From Candidatus Thermoflexus japonica (lineage in GTDB: Bacteria > Chloroflexota > Anaerolineae > Thermoflexales > Thermoflexaceae): a stretch of 45,043 nt of DNA. The stretch spans positions 1 through 45,043 of the forward strand of contig BEHY01000016.1 in the NCBI GenBank assembly GCA_002898735.1. The letters run 5' to 3'. The notes beneath the pieces are model-generated. The model was not told where the DNA came from and made no database searches. It saw only the letters and a program-made list of their open reading frames with translations. The position numbers and the translations under genes are program-made. Positions 1-9,108 of the stretch are shown here, piece by piece; the first letter of the stretch is position 1; each line of letters begins with the position of its first letter.

Positions 1-59
1 GGGGGGTTCGTCAATTTTTCCGGTCCGATGTGGGGGCCGCCGGGAAGCGGGGCGGACGC

Positions 60-341
60 CTAAGGAAGGCGTGCACGAGCAGGCCGGGCGCTCCATGCCG
101 GTTGAACGGTGTCCTCCGCGGAAGGCGTGGGGAGGGAGCTCCCATATCCGGTCGCGTCGTGCGCGCGGCCGGGGGGGATGCTGAGGGAAAGTGCACGTAA
201 GGGGAAGTCCGACTCATCGTGGAATCCCAGCTCATGAAAGAACCGGGCCTTCGCTTTGCCTACAACGCGAGTATCCGAGAACAGGTATTCCGTCCGTTTT
301 CGCAAAGGCACATAGGCCGCGTTCGCTTTCGGGAGTCGCAT
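60..341 (-). pseudogene. DUF6883-like small protein, probably degraded
   Basis: The first 45 or so residues (MRLPKANAAYVPLRKR, then a Tyr-Leu pair, then KARFFHELGF) match the N-terminal pattern I know from DUF6883 proteins: a MKLPNAE-like start, a K..YLL segment and a KARFF..LGF motif. Beyond residue 50 the reading frame turns into Pro/Arg/Ala-rich sequence and ends at 93 codons without the family's usual YG.KY.V.G and VTAYP segments. I cannot recover those segments cleanly in the other two frames. This suggests a decayed or rearranged copy. DUF6883 genes often sit in toxin/antitoxin-like accessory islands, but their function is unknown to me. A TATAAT box on the minus strand at 509-514 could be its old promoter. 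Confidence 0.45.
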
Positions 342-696
342 GGGAGTCGTAGCGCCCGCATGGGGGATGAGGGCCTTCCGGGATACTCCAGGTCAGATCG
401 CTGAGACCGAGGTGCGTCGAGCCGAGCCGATGGACCCTGGCGCTCAGGATCGGATTTGAAGCCAGAAGATTGTCGATTGCTTCTGTGTGAGCGGAGGTTG
501 ACTCAACGATTATATCCGGAATTTTCTGATGTTGGTTTTCGAACATTCCGTGTGTATTGCGCGGCACGGGGCAGGCTGGGAGGATAGCAAAAGTATACCC
601 ACACGTGAGCAGGAGGGCTCTTATGGGCAGCCGACCTCGGGGCGGAGCCACGGGCCTATCCGAAGCGTTCGCAGGGCAGAAGGCCCGGCGAACCGC
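342..696. other. Stretch without a convincing gene
   Basis: About 355 bases lie between the DUF6883-like remnant and the end of the sigma-partner gene. A 139-codon minus frame crosses it but looks like no family I recognise and overlaps the DUF6883-like frame. The base composition is locally less GC-rich around 490-590. A perfect TATAAT lies on the minus strand at 509-514, but no good -35 box is found 16-18 bases away. I see no tRNA, clear terminator or repeat. Confidence 0.4.
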
Positions 697-1734
697 TTAT
701 GGTTCCGGGGCCAGGGCGATGCGCCATGGGCCCGGCAGGCGCAGGGGCTCTGTCCGTCCGGAAGGATCCCAACCGATCAATTCCATGACCTGGAGCGATC
801 CTTCGGAGAGGCGCAGGTCTGTGACTCCTACCGGGAAGAAGGCGCGAAAGCATGCTTCCCCCTCACGGCGGACCCCCCCGGGGAAGGCGGTATGCGGATC
901 CGGCCGTAACACGGGGATCATGCTCCACGATCGTTGCGGATCCAGAGGGGCCGCACAGAGCCGCGCCTTGACTCCTGAGGGGGCGGCGACCAGCCGTTCG
1001 AGAGTCACGGTGACCCCGTTGGCCATCGCTGAGCGCGGCCCGCGAAGGACATAGCCCGGACGCACAGGGATCGTGAAGGAGAAGACAAAGGGCCCGATCG
1101 CCTGTCGGAAGCCTGAGGGGTTCCCTCCGGGTTGCGGATCGAGCGCCGTTTGGAGCTGGAACGTGAGCTGCAGGCGCAGGGGGTCTGGAAGCGGCTCATG
1201 CCCCCATGTATCGAAGGCGGTCACGAAGGCCTGTTCCCCCGGCGGAAGCGCGAAGCCGAGCTGTTCGGAAGCACCCACCAGGCCCTCCTGGACCTCAGGG
1301 GAAAAGAGGCGGCCGGCCTCATCCTGGAGACGGATCGCCGGGATCTCCACCCGTTGCTGGGGCTCCGATGGGCCCTGGATGCGATAGCCGATCCGAATCG
1401 AATTCCAGTCCGCGTAGGCCCATTCCAGTGTGATCCGGTATCCATCCCGCTCCTGTTGCAAACCCAGCGGCGTGGCCAGAGAGGAGCCCATGGGCTCACG
1501 GGCGAGCAGGAAGGCCCTCCACAGGCCTCCCGCGTAAGCGCCCGTGCCGATTCCGATCGCCAGCATGAGCAGTGCCAGCCCCCATGCCAGCGGCCGCCGA
1601 ATCCACTGGCCCACGGCGGTTGCATGGGAGGAGGCCTCGATGCGTGTCCGAAGGCGAGGCCACAGCCCCACGGGCTCCGGAAAACCCTCCTCCGCCAGCT
1701 CTTCCAGCATGCGACGGAGTTCCCGCTCATCCAT
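697..1734 (-). CDS. Membrane-anchored partner (putative anti-sigma factor) of the adjacent ECF sigma factor
   Basis: This is a 345-aa protein. A cytoplasmic N-terminal part of about 45 residues (starts MDERELRRMLEELAEEG) precedes one transmembrane segment near residues 48-70 and an exported domain of about 270 residues. The outer part is beta-rich, with repeated segments like those of DUF4179-type sigma-partner proteins. There is no zinc-finger HxxxCxxC motif. The ATG at 1734 is preceded by AGGAGGAGG. The gene lies 57 bases downstream of an ECF sigma gene on the same strand, the usual arrangement for a sigma factor and its membrane inhibitor. The likely role is to hold the sigma factor at the membrane until an envelope signal arrives. 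That role is inferred from position and topology; no sequence motif proves it. Confidence 0.6.
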   Translation of the reverse strand: MDERELRRMLEELAEEGFPEPVGLWPRLRTRIEASSHATAVGQWIRRPLAWGLALLMLAIGIGTGAYAGGLWRAFLLAREPMGSSLATPLGLQQERDGYRITLEWAYADWNSIRIGYRIQGPSEPQQRVEIPAIRLQDEAGRLFSPEVQEGLVGASEQLGFALPPGEQAFVTAFDTWGHEPLPDPLRLQLTFQLQTALDPQPGGNPSGFRQAIGPFVFSFTIPVRPGYVLRGPRSAMANGVTVTLERLVAAPSGVKARLCAAPLDPQRSWSMIPVLRPDPHTAFPGGVRREGEACFRAFFPVGVTDLRLSEGSLQVMELIGWDPSGRTEPLRLPGPWRIALAPEP

Positions 1735-1791
1735 TGGAGATCCTCCTCCTGCAAATCCGTGAGACTTGTCCCGGTAAGCCGATGCAACGTG

Positions 1792-2367
1792 TTACAGTTG
1801 TGTTTCCCCCGAGTTGAGCATGTCCCGAAGCCTCAGCCTCGCTTCATACAGATAATGTTTGACAGCGCCGACGCTGCAGCCCATGATCCCGGCGATCTCT
1901 TTCTCCGCGAGGCCATGATAGTAGCGCAGCACGATGGCCGTTCGCTGTGCTGGCGAGAGGCGCTGCAGGGCCTGTTGAAGCGCTCTCGCGGATTCCTTCC
2001 GCTCCGCGATGAGATCCGGAGCATGCCCGGGATCCTTCCATTCCTCTATGTCCGCACGATCTGCATCGCTCCCGGTATCCGCCACAGATGTCGAGGGGCG
2101 TCGCCCTGCGATCCGCCGGGCTTCGCGGATCACCAGTTGAAGGAACCATGGCCAGAACGGACGCTGGGGATCGAAGCGGCGGCGATAAATCCAGGCGCGG
2201 AGGAAAGCGTTCTGAACGGCATCCTCCGCATCCATTCGATCCTGTAGAATCAGGTAAGCGGTGCGCAATGCCCGCAACTCATAAAGGCGGACCAGCACCG
2301 CCAGCCCTTCTGGATCTCCTGCGCGCCAGCGTCGGATCACTTCCTGTTCCGTCCGCCCCTGATCCAT
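1792..2367 (-). CDS. RNA polymerase sigma factor, ECF subfamily
   Basis: This is a 191-aa sigma-70-family regulator. Region 2 lies at about residues 22-88, with a YLILQDRMDAEDAVQNAF-like helix and a WPWFLQLV segment matching the family's W...I motif. A linker rich in Asp and Glu follows at about 92-120. Region 4 lies at about 128-182 and carries an LSPAQR..IVLRYYHGL..KEIA..M pattern and a helix-turn-helix (GCSVGAVKHYLYEA). There is no region 1.1 or 3, as expected for ECF factors. It is followed after 57 bases by a membrane-anchored partner, so it is probably held inactive and released by an envelope cue. The ribosome site in front of the ATG at 2367 is weak. A hairpin made of seven-base arms (2397-2413) sits about 30 bases upstream and might affect expression. 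Confidence 0.9.
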   Translation of the reverse strand: MDQGRTEQEVIRRWRAGDPEGLAVLVRLYELRALRTAYLILQDRMDAEDAVQNAFLRAWIYRRRFDPQRPFWPWFLQLVIREARRIAGRRPSTSVADTGSDADRADIEEWKDPGHAPDLIAERKESARALQQALQRLSPAQRTAIVLRYYHGLAEKEIAGIMGCSVGAVKHYLYEARLRLRDMLNSGETQL

Positions 2368-2396
2368 CGAATGGTTTCCGTATGGTGGTTTGGGGT

Positions 2397-2413
2397 AAGG
2401 GGGGATCCCCCTT
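2397..2413. other. Short G/C hairpin upstream of the ECF sigma gene
   Basis: AAGGGGG, a 3-base loop GAT, then CCCCCTT forms a perfect seven-pair hairpin. It lies between the end of the crystallin-type gene and the start of the sigma gene, both on the minus strand. There is no T tract after it in either direction, so it is not a classical terminator. It could mark the gene boundary or act in the sigma gene leader. Confidence 0.3.
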
Positions 2414-2565
2414 CACCGGGCGACATTGGAATCCCGGTGCTCTGGATCGGCGATCGTGTGTGTAAACCTTCCCGAGAGGCCCCCGGCAGGCCGGCATTCC
2501 GCCAGGGGCCCGTTGCTTCACTTACGCCCTGCCTCGCGTCCCCTCCGAAAAGGGGGGGCAGGCGC

Positions 2566-3390
2566 TCAATACCCCCGCCGGGCGGAGGAGATAACGTCGT
2601 TGAAGTTGTAAGCCCGAAGATCGGGGATGCTCATCGTAAACGTGCGCCGATCGCCTCCATAGTTGATGTCCTCAAAGTAGGTGCTGGCTCCTGCGCCGGA
2701 TGGGATAAAGATGGAGGAGGCGATGTCGTTAAAATTGATGGAACGAAAGTCATTGTAGTCATAGCAGAGCGCGACGTTTCGCCCCCCATAGTAAATATCC
2801 TGCCAGACCACAGCGTAGTAAGCGCACTGGGCCGGGAGAACGGCGCCTGAGCGTCGCAGCTGCTCCACCCGGTTGTGATCTACCCCGGGGAGATCGAGCC
2901 CGGTAGCAGCGGCCAGCTCCTCGTTGGTGTTGTAGCAGGTGATGATCCCCGGCCCCAGGCCATCGTGGCAGTGCGGCTCGATGCCCTGGTTCAACAGTTC
3001 CTCAAAGGGCACCAGGCGGCCGTAATACCAGACCGGCACATAGGCCGTTCCCGCGGACGGGGCATCCGGACGGCCCATCGTCTCCCGCAAGCGACGCACC
3101 CGGTCCGGATCGGTGCCAGGCAGATCCAGCCCCGTTGCGGCGGCCAGTTCTTCGTTGGTGTTATAGCAGGTGATGACTCCTGGCCCCAGGCCATCATGGC
3201 AATGGGGCTCGATGCCGCGGGCCAGCAGCTCCCCGAACGGAACCAGCCGCCCGTAATACCAGACGGGGCGAGCCGGATCGCCCCATGGCGGGCGGCCCGC
3301 AGCCCCCAGGGTGGCCAGAGCCAGCCCGCCCAGGAGCAGCGTGAGCATCCCGAAACCTGTCATCCAGCGCCAGGACCTCAAGAGACGCAT
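2566..3390 (-). CDS. Secreted protein with two 51-residue repeats and a beta/gamma-crystallin domain
   Basis: A 274-aa protein. Residues 1-31 form a signal peptide (two Arg and a Trp pair, then a Leu/Gly-rich core). Residues 42-92 and 119-169 are two nearly identical repeats that start PVWYYGRLVPF and contain EPHCHDGLGPG, ITCYNTNEELAAATGLDLPG. The C-terminal 85 residues form two Greek-key motifs of the beta/gamma-crystallin type: YYGG/NYGG turns and two N/D-N/D-x-x-S/T-S calcium clamps, NDIASS at 221-226 and NDVISS at 264-269. Family knowledge: these clamps bind calcium and stabilise the fold, often in secreted proteins. The start at 3390 is chosen because AGGAGG lies six bases upstream and the signal peptide follows; the frame extends further upstream without a ribosome site. 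Function of the repeats is unknown; a surface or calcium-binding structural role is inferred. Confidence 0.75.
   Translation of the reverse strand: MRLLRSWRWMTGFGMLTLLLGGLALATLGAAGRPPWGDPARPVWYYGRLVPFGELLARGIEPHCHDGLGPGVITCYNTNEELAAATGLDLPGTDPDRVRRLRETMGRPDAPSAGTAYVPVWYYGRLVPFEELLNQGIEPHCHDGLGPGIITCYNTNEELAAATGLDLPGVDHNRVEQLRRSGAVLPAQCAYYAVVWQDIYYGGRNVALCYDYNDFRSINFNDIASSIFIPSGAGASTYFEDINYGGDRRTFTMSIPDLRAYNFNDVISSARRGY
2884..3036 (-). repeat. Tandem coding repeat, copy B
   Basis: This codes for residues 119-169 of the crystallin-type protein. It differs from copy A at only four of 51 residues (Gly to Glu, Ala to Asn, Arg to Gln, Val to Ile), so the duplication is recent or kept alike by selection or gene conversion. 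Confidence 0.85.
3115..3267 (-). repeat. Tandem coding repeat, copy A
   Basis: This codes for residues 42-92 of the crystallin-type protein, 231 bases ahead of copy B. The pair brackets a 26-residue Arg/Pro-rich spacer. Confidence 0.85.
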
Positions 3391-3410
3391 GTTCAGCCTC
3401 CTGAGAGAAG

Positions 3411-3423
3411 TTCCATCATGGAA
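3411..3423. promoter_or_regulatory. Perfect 6-1-6 palindrome in the leader of the crystallin-type gene
   Basis: TTCCAT-C-ATGGAA is a perfect inverted repeat 20 bases upstream of the ATG at 3390, next to the ribosome site. It could be an operator or a small leader hairpin. There is no second copy nearby to support it. Confidence 0.3.
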
Positions 3424-3506
3424 TACCCGCGGTCCGGCCGGAAGGTGGGGGGGTAGGGAGGGAACACCGGTCGGATGTGCCCTTCGATAAGCCCCCCCTA
3501 ACTCCC

Positions 3507-3535
3507 TTGACAACCGGGCGGGGCCTGTTTAAGAT
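3507..3535 (+). promoter_or_regulatory. Sigma-70-type promoter of carAB
   Basis: A perfect TTGACA at 3507-3512 is separated by exactly 17 bases from TAAGAT at 3530-3535. Transcription would start near 3542, about 30 bases before the carA ATG. I see no PyrR-type or attenuator structure in this short leader. Confidence 0.75.
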
Positions 3536-3571
3536 TCCGCCCCAAATGCGTCCCTGTCGGAGGAGGGGGGA

Positions 3572-4693
3572 ATGCGGGGGATCCTGGCGCTGGAGGATGG
3601 GACGGTCATGGTCGGCCGGGCCTTCGGAGCCCGCGCGACGGTGGTCGGCGAGGTGGTGTTCAACACCGCAATGACCGGCTACCAGGAGATCCTCACGGAT
3701 CCTTCCTACCGGGGCCAGATGGTGGTGATGACCTGTTCCCACATCGGCAACGTCGGCGTGAACGATGAGGATGTGGAGAGCGATCGCCCCCAGGTGGCCG
3801 CTTTCATCGTCCGCGCTCTGAGCCCGGTGGTTTCGAACTGGCGGGCGACGGAGAGCCTGGAGGCCTATCTGGCCCGCCACGGTGTCCCGGGGTTGAGCGA
3901 GGTCGACACCCGGGCCCTCACCCGGCTGATCCGCACCAAAGGGGTGATGAAGGGCGCCCTCTCGACAGAGGAGGACGCGGACCCGGAGGCTCTGGTGGAG
4001 ATGGCCTGTTCGTGGGAGGGCCTGGAAGGACGGGACACGGTGCGCGAGGTCACCTGCGCCGCCCCTTACACGTGGACGGAAGGATCGGGCCGCTGGCAGC
4101 CCCACGGCTTCCATCCGATCCCCGAGCCGCGCCATCACGTGGTGGTTTACGATTTCGGGGTCAAGCGCTCCATCCTGCGCCGGCTGGTCGACCGGGGTTG
4201 CCGCGTGACGGTGGTGCCCGCCTATACGCCCGCCAGGGACGTTCTCCGCATGCAACCCGATGGCATCGTCCTCTCCAACGGCCCGGGAGATCCAGCCGGG
4301 CTGCCCGGGATCGTCGAGACGGTGCGGCAGTTGCTGGAGACGGGGATTCCCCTCTTCGGCATCTGCCTGGGCCATCAGTTGATCGCTCAGGCCATCGGCG
4401 CCCGAACGTATAAACTTCCCTTCGGCCACCACGGGAGCAACCACCCGGTTCGAGAAGCGGCCACCGGCCGGGTGCGGATCACCGCCCAGAACCATAATTA
4501 CGCGGTGGATCCGGATACGCTGGATCCGCGGGAGGCGGTGATCACCCACATCAACCTGAACGATGGCACGGTGGAGGGCCTGACGTTGAGGGGCCGGCCG
4601 GTGTTCTCGGTGCAATACCATCCGGAGGCCAACCCCGGCCCCCACGATGCGGATCCGCTGTTCGATGAGTGGGTGAAGCGATTGGGGCGTTGA
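3572..4693 (+). CDS. carA: Carbamoyl-phosphate synthase small (glutaminase) subunit
   Basis: CarA hydrolyses glutamine and passes ammonia to CarB, which makes carbamoyl phosphate for arginine and pyrimidine synthesis in the cytoplasm. The protein has 373 residues, a normal length. The N-terminal CPSase_sm_chain domain (about 1-130) carries [20 protein letters not shown]. The C-terminal class I amidotransferase domain has GICLGHQ with nucleophile Cys265, and QYHPE with His350 and Glu352, so the catalytic triad is complete. The ATG at 3572 follows GGAGGAGG, and a strong promoter lies at 3507-3535. carB follows in the same direction after 155 bases. Confidence 0.97.
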   Translation: MRGILALEDGTVMVGRAFGARATVVGEVVFNTAMTGYQEILTDPSYRGQMVVMTCSHIGNVGVNDEDVESDRPQVAAFIVRALSPVVSNWRATESLEAYLARHGVPGLSEVDTRALTRLIRTKGVMKGALSTEEDADPEALVEMACSWEGLEGRDTVREVTCAAPYTWTEGSGRWQPHGFHPIPEPRHHVVVYDFGVKRSILRRLVDRGCRVTVVPAYTPARDVLRMQPDGIVLSNGPGDPAGLPGIVETVRQLLETGIPLFGICLGHQLIAQAIGARTYKLPFGHHGSNHPVREAATGRVRITAQNHNYAVDPDTLDPREAVITHINLNDGTVEGLTLRGRPVFSVQYHPEANPGPHDADPLFDEWVKRLGR

Positions 4694-4848
4694 GCGAGGC
4701 CTTTCGCCGTTTCAATCTGGAGGGAGATCCCGGGATCGTCTTAGAGGAAGGGCCCTGGCCCCCGTTCGGACCTCGGAACAGGGCGCGTGGAAAACCCCGC
4801 ATGAGGATTCGGCGCGCGTTGATCCATCCGCGGAGGTGCGGTTCCGCT

Positions 4849-7800
4849 ATGCCACGGCGCACGGACATCCGATCCATCCTGGTGATCGGATCGGGCCCCA
4901 TCATCATCGGCCAGGCGGCCGAGTTCGATTACTCGGGAACCCAGGCCCTCAAGGCCCTGCGGCGGGAGGGTTACCGGGTGATCCTGGTGAACTCGAACCC
5001 GGCCACGATCATGACGGATCCGGAGTTCGCGGATGCCACGTATATCGAGCCCCTGACGCCGGAGATGGTGGAGCGGATCATCGCCCGGGAGCGCCCGGAC
5101 GCCCTGCTCCCCACGCTGGGCGGCCAGACGGCGCTGAACCTGGCGATGGCCCTCTATGAAAGCGGCGTGCTGGAGCGTTACGGTGTGGAGCTGATCGGCG
5201 CTTCGCCTCAGGCGATCCGGATCGCGGAGGATCGCCTGGCGTTCAAGGAGGCGATGGAACGGGCCGGGCTGGAGGTTCCCCACAGCATCCTGGCCCGTTC
5301 GGTGGAGGAGGCGGTGGATTTCGCAGAGCGCGTGGGCTATCCGGTGCTGATCCGCCCCTCCTTCACCCTGGGCGGCACCGGGGCCGGCATCGCCCGTTCC
5401 CGGGAGGAATTGATCGATCGCGTGGATCTCGCCCTGCGCCTCAGCCCCGTGGGCTCCGCCCTGATCGAGGAGTCGCTCCTCGGGTGGAAGGAGTTCGAGC
5501 TGGAGGTGATGCGCGACCGCCACGATAACTTCGTGGTGGTCTGTTCCATCGAGAACCTGGACCCCATGGGGGTTCACACCGGGGATTCCATCACGGTCGC
5601 CCCGGCCCAGACGCTGACCGATAAAGAGTATCAGCGGATGCGGGACTGGGCGCGGGCGGTGATGAGCGCGGTGGGGGTGGAAACGGGCGGTTCCAACGTC
5701 CAGTTCGCGGTGAACCCCCGCGACGGCCGGATGCGGGTCATCGAGATGAACCCGCGGGTCTCCCGCTCCTCCGCCCTGGCCTCCAAGGCCACGGGATTCC
5801 CCATCGCGAAAATCGCGGCCCTGCTGGCGGTGGGCTACACCCTGGATGAGCTCCGGAACGAGATCACCCGGCGCACGGTGGCCGCCTTCGAGCCGGCCCT
5901 GGATTACGTGGTGGTGAAGATCCCCCGCTGGGCCTTCGAGAAGTTCCCCGGGGCGGATCCCACCCTGGGCCCCCAGATGAAATCCGTGGGGGAGGTGATG
6001 GCCATCGGGCGGACCTTCAAGGAGGCGCTCCAGAAGGCCATGCGGGGGCTGGAGATCGGGGCGCGGGGCTTCGAGGGCTTCCCCCCGGAGCGGCGGCCGG
6101 CGGACCTGCGGGCCGCCCTGATCTGCCCCAACCCGGATCGCCTGCGGGCCGTCCACGACGCCCTCATGGAGGGCCTGTCGGTCGAGGAGATCGCCGCTCT
6201 GACCGGTTATGATCCGTGGTTCGTCGTCCAGATGGCGGAGCTGGTGGAGCGGGAACGGGAGCTGCGCCGCTATACCCTTTCCACCGTGCCGGCCGCGTTG
6301 CTCCGCCAGGCCAAGCGCGAGGGCTTTTCCGACGCCCAGCTGGCCGCCCTCTGGGGATGCACGGAGCGGGAGGTCCGGCAGCGCCGCGAGGCGGCGGGCA
6401 TCCGCCCGCGTTATGCGCAGGTGGATACATGCGCGGCGGAATTTGAGGCCTACACCCCCTATCTTTACAGCACCTATGAGGAAAGCGATGAGGCCCCGCC
6501 GACGGATCGCCCGAAGGTGGTGATCATCGGCAGCGGGCCGAACCGGATCGGGCAGGGGATCGAGTTCGATTACAGCTGCTGTCAGGCGGCCTTCGCCCTG
6601 CGGGAGCTGGGGATCGAATCGATCATGGTGAACTCGAATCCGGAGACGGTGAGCACGGACTATGACACTTCGGACCGCCTGTATTTCGAGCCGTTGACTT
6701 TCGAGGATGTGCTGAACATCGTCGAGCGGGAACGGCCGCTGGGGGTGATCGTGCAATTCGGGGGTCAGACGGCTCTCAACCTGACCATGCCCCTGCATCG
6801 CGCCGGCGTTCCGATCCTGGGCACCTCCCCCGATGCCATCGATCTGGCGGAGGATCGGGGCCGCTTCAGCGCGCTGCTGCGGGATCTGGATATCCCGCAA
6901 CCGGAGCATGGGACCGCGACTTCCGTGGAGGAAGCCCTCAGGGTCGCCCGGGACATCGGCTACCCGGTCCTGGTCCGGCCCAGCTATGTGCTGGGCGGTC
7001 GGGCGATGGCCATCTGCTATGATGAGGAGACCCTGAAGGCCTATATGCGGGAAGCGGTCTGGATCTCGCCGGAGCGCCCCGTGCTCATCGATCGTTTCCT
7101 CGAAGATGCTTACGAGGTGGAGGTGGATGCGGTGGCCGATGGGAAGCGGGTGGTCATCGGGGGCATCCTTCAGCATATCGAGGAGGCAGGGGTGCACTCG
7201 GGGGATTCCGCATGCGTGCTCCCCCCTTACAAGATCTCCCGCTATCACCTTCAGATCATTGAGGAATACACCGAGCGGATCGCCCTGGCCATGGGGGTGC
7301 GCGGGCTGATCAACATCCAGTTCGCCATCAAAGATGAGATCGTCTACGTCCTGGAAGCCAACCCGCGGGCCTCCCGCACGGTCCCCTTCATCAGCAAAGC
7401 CACCGGCATCCCCCTGGCGCGGATCGCCACCCGGGTGATGCTGGGACAGTCCCTGGAGGAGATCGGCTTCACCCGCTCCCCGGAGGTCCGGGCGTTCTTT
7501 GTGAAAGAGGCGGTGCTGCCCTTCCGGAAGCTGCCCGGGGCGGATGCCATCCTGGGGCCGGAGATGAAGTCCACCGGGGAGGTGATGGGCTGGGCGGAGA
7601 CCTTCGGCCATGCCTTCGCCAAGGCGGAGATGGCCGCCGGGGACGCCCTCCCGCTGACCGGGACGGTGCTGATCTCGGTGAACGATTTCGACAAGGGGAG
7701 CGTGCTGAAGATCGCGCGGGATTTCCATCGGATGGGCTTCCGGCTGATGGCCACGCGGGGCACAGCGGAGGCGCTGCGGCGGGTGGGGCTCCCGGTGGAG

Positions 7801-8061
7801 GTGGTGAACAAAGTCAGCGAGGGCTCCCCTCACGTGGTGGATGCCATCCGGGAGGGGCGGGTGCAGCTGATCCTGAACACGCCCTTAGGCCCCCGGGCTT
7901 ACACCGACGGGATGCGGATCCGCCAGGCGGCGGTGCGGTATGGGGTGCCGCTGCTCACCACCCTCTCGGCGGCCGCAGCGGCCGTCCAGGCCATCCGGGC
8001 CATGCGGGATCACGGCTTTACCGTGAAAAGCCTTCAGGAATATTATGAGGAGGGGCGCTGA
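4849..8061 (+). CDS. carB: Carbamoyl-phosphate synthase large subunit
   Basis: CarB makes carbamoyl phosphate from bicarbonate, ammonia from CarA and two ATP. The 1070-aa protein has the full order: carboxyphosphate ATP-grasp half (starting near [17 protein letters not shown]), an oligomerisation segment near residues 430-545, the carbamate ATP-grasp half ([17 protein letters not shown]), and a C-terminal methylglyoxal-synthase-like allosteric domain (about 930-1060, [14 protein letters not shown], then NTPLG). I chose the ATG at 4849 because [17 protein letters not shown] is the usual N-terminus and GGAGGT lies 11 bases upstream. The frame is open back to 4669, overlapping carA, and an in-frame ATG at 4801 cannot be excluded. 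UMP/ornithine control would act on the last domain. Confidence 0.97.
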   Translation: MPRRTDIRSILVIGSGPIIIGQAAEFDYSGTQALKALRREGYRVILVNSNPATIMTDPEFADATYIEPLTPEMVERIIARERPDALLPTLGGQTALNLAMALYESGVLERYGVELIGASPQAIRIAEDRLAFKEAMERAGLEVPHSILARSVEEAVDFAERVGYPVLIRPSFTLGGTGAGIARSREELIDRVDLALRLSPVGSALIEESLLGWKEFELEVMRDRHDNFVVVCSIENLDPMGVHTGDSITVAPAQTLTDKEYQRMRDWARAVMSAVGVETGGSNVQFAVNPRDGRMRVIEMNPRVSRSSALASKATGFPIAKIAALLAVGYTLDELRNEITRRTVAAFEPALDYVVVKIPRWAFEKFPGADPTLGPQMKSVGEVMAIGRTFKEALQKAMRGLEIGARGFEGFPPERRPADLRAALICPNPDRLRAVHDALMEGLSVEEIAALTGYDPWFVVQMAELVERERELRRYTLSTVPAALLRQAKREGFSDAQLAALWGCTEREVRQRREAAGIRPRYAQVDTCAAEFEAYTPYLYSTYEESDEAPPTDRPKVVIIGSGPNRIGQGIEFDYSCCQAAFALRELGIESIMVNSNPETVSTDYDTSDRLYFEPLTFEDVLNIVERERPLGVIVQFGGQTALNLTMPLHRAGVPILGTSPDAIDLAEDRGRFSALLRDLDIPQPEHGTATSVEEALRVARDIGYPVLVRPSYVLGGRAMAICYDEETLKAYMREAVWISPERPVLIDRFLEDAYEVEVDAVADGKRVVIGGILQHIEEAGVHSGDSACVLPPYKISRYHLQIIEEYTERIALAMGVRGLINIQFAIKDEIVYVLEANPRASRTVPFISKATGIPLARIATRVMLGQSLEEIGFTRSPEVRAFFVKEAVLPFRKLPGADAILGPEMKSTGEVMGWAETFGHAFAKAEMAAGDALPLTGTVLISVNDFDKGSVLKIARDFHRMGFRLMATRGTAEALRRVGLPVEVVNKVSEGSPHVVDAIREGRVQLILNTPLGPRAYTDGMRIRQAAVRYGVPLLTTLSAAAAAVQAIRAMRDHGFTVKSLQEYYEEGR

Positions 8062-8225
8062 ACCGCATTGGCCCGCTGGCTGGCTTGCGAGGGGGCACAA
8101 GCGCCCGGCCCCCATCGGGGAGCCCATCGGAGATCGTTCGCGCCTTTGCCCAAATCCCTGAATCCGGATCAACGGGAACCCGCATGAGCGAGCGACCAGC
8201 AGATCGAAGGCGGAGGCCAGGCGGT

Positions 8226-8714
8226 ATGGATATCGGGACGATGGTGGTTCTGATCCTGGCGGCAGCCATGATCGCGATCGCCCATTTCCGGGGTGGGGAG
8301 GTCGCCACGGCAGGCTGGCGAAGGACGTTGCAGGCGATATGGGATTTTCTTCCTCTTTTTGTGGGGATCTTCATCCTGATCGGATTTTCTGAGGTGCTGA
8401 TCCCCCGGGAGGCCATCGCGCGATGGCTGGGACCGGGTGCCGGGCTGCGTGGGATCCTGATCGCCAGCGGGGTGGGGATGCTCATCCCGGGCGGACCCTT
8501 TGTCTCCTTCCCGTTGATCGCGATGCTGCATCGGGCTGGGGCCGGGACAGGGGCCGTTGTCGCCTTCATCACCGCTTGGTCCCTCTGGTCCTTGACCCGG
8601 CTGCCGCTGGAATTCGCCATCCTGGGCCCTCGCCTGATGGCAGCCCGTCTGATTTCCACGCTGTTCATGCCGCCGCTGGCAGGATGGATCGCCTACCGGC
8701 TTTTCGATGCATAA
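8226..8714 (+). CDS. Small permease, DUF318/ArsP-like half-size protein
   Basis: This is a 162-aa membrane protein with about four to five hydrophobic helices. It resembles one half of the DUF318 permeases (ArsP-like). Recognisable features are the FLPLFVGIFILIGF helix, a GMLIPGGPFVSFPL loop and an AFITAWSLWSL helix; full-length family members repeat this unit. ArsP-type relatives export organoarsenicals, but many half-size homologues have no known substrate, so I leave it unnamed. The ATG at 8226 has GGAGG nine bases upstream; an earlier in-frame ATG at 8184 lacks one. It follows carB by 165 bases and is closed by a strong terminator, so it may be the last gene of the carAB transcript. Confidence 0.7.
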   Translation: MDIGTMVVLILAAAMIAIAHFRGGEVATAGWRRTLQAIWDFLPLFVGIFILIGFSEVLIPREAIARWLGPGAGLRGILIASGVGMLIPGGPFVSFPLIAMLHRAGAGTGAVVAFITAWSLWSLTRLPLEFAILGPRLMAARLISTLFMPPLAGWIAYRLFDA

Positions 8715-8742
8715 GTGGGGTGAGGATGGCGAGGGGTTTTAC

Positions 8743-8773
8743 AAATGGGGCGGCGAAGCCGCCCCATTTTTTT
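8743..8773 (+). terminator. Intrinsic terminator
   Basis: A perfect 12-pair stem (AAATGGGGCGGC / GCCGCCCCATTT) with a three-base loop GAA at 8755-8757 runs into seven or more T residues. It ends the carA-carB-permease transcript about 30 bases after the permease stop. Confidence 0.92.
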
Positions 8774-9108
8774 ACCGCTGATGAGCCGGATCAGACAGAT
8801 CCGTGCGATGGCCCGAATCCTTGCTCTTTGAGGTGACCACCGGCAGGGATCGAAGTGCCGTGTAACCGCTCCCGGATCCTCCTCGTAAAGCTTCATGGAC
8901 CGAACAGCCAGGGGATAGGGTCAGGGCCTCCAGTTCCCCCTGCCTAAAGAAAGGGATGGGGTGCCCCCCGTCTCCCAGGAAGGATCGCCCTGGCTCCTCA
9001 GGGCGCGCGCTGCTTGAAAATGAGCCGATGGAGAAACCGGTGAGAGGATCGAAAGGCGCTATCCGGCCTCCAGCTGGGGGCTCAGCATCCGGCAGTCGGG
9101 GGAGACCG
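8774..9108. other. Leader region of the second ECF sigma gene; no gene seen
   Basis: About 335 bases without a recognisable gene. Frames crossing it have biased shadow-like composition. A possible ECF-type promoter is listed separately at 8862-8887, which would leave a leader of about 215 bases. I see no tRNA and no riboswitch consensus. Confidence 0.4.
8862..8887 (+). promoter_or_regulatory. Candidate ECF-type (autoregulated) promoter
   Basis: GTAACC at 8862-8867, 16 bases, then CGTA at 8884-8887 resembles the GGAAC(C/T)-N16-CGT pattern used by many ECF sigma factors. It precedes an ECF sigma gene, where autoregulation is common. Short motifs like this arise by chance in GC-rich DNA. Confidence 0.28.

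Noticed and set aside
4741..7833. A 1030-codon frame antisense to carB
   Set aside because: It mirrors carB codon for codon, is rich in His, Asp, Gly and Arg, and shows no domain. Such antisense frames are expected opposite high-GC genes.
8085..8225. An extra 47-residue N-terminus on the DUF318-like permease
   Set aside because: It is low-complexity Arg/Pro/Ser sequence without a ribosome site at 8085 or 8184; GGAGG precedes 8226.
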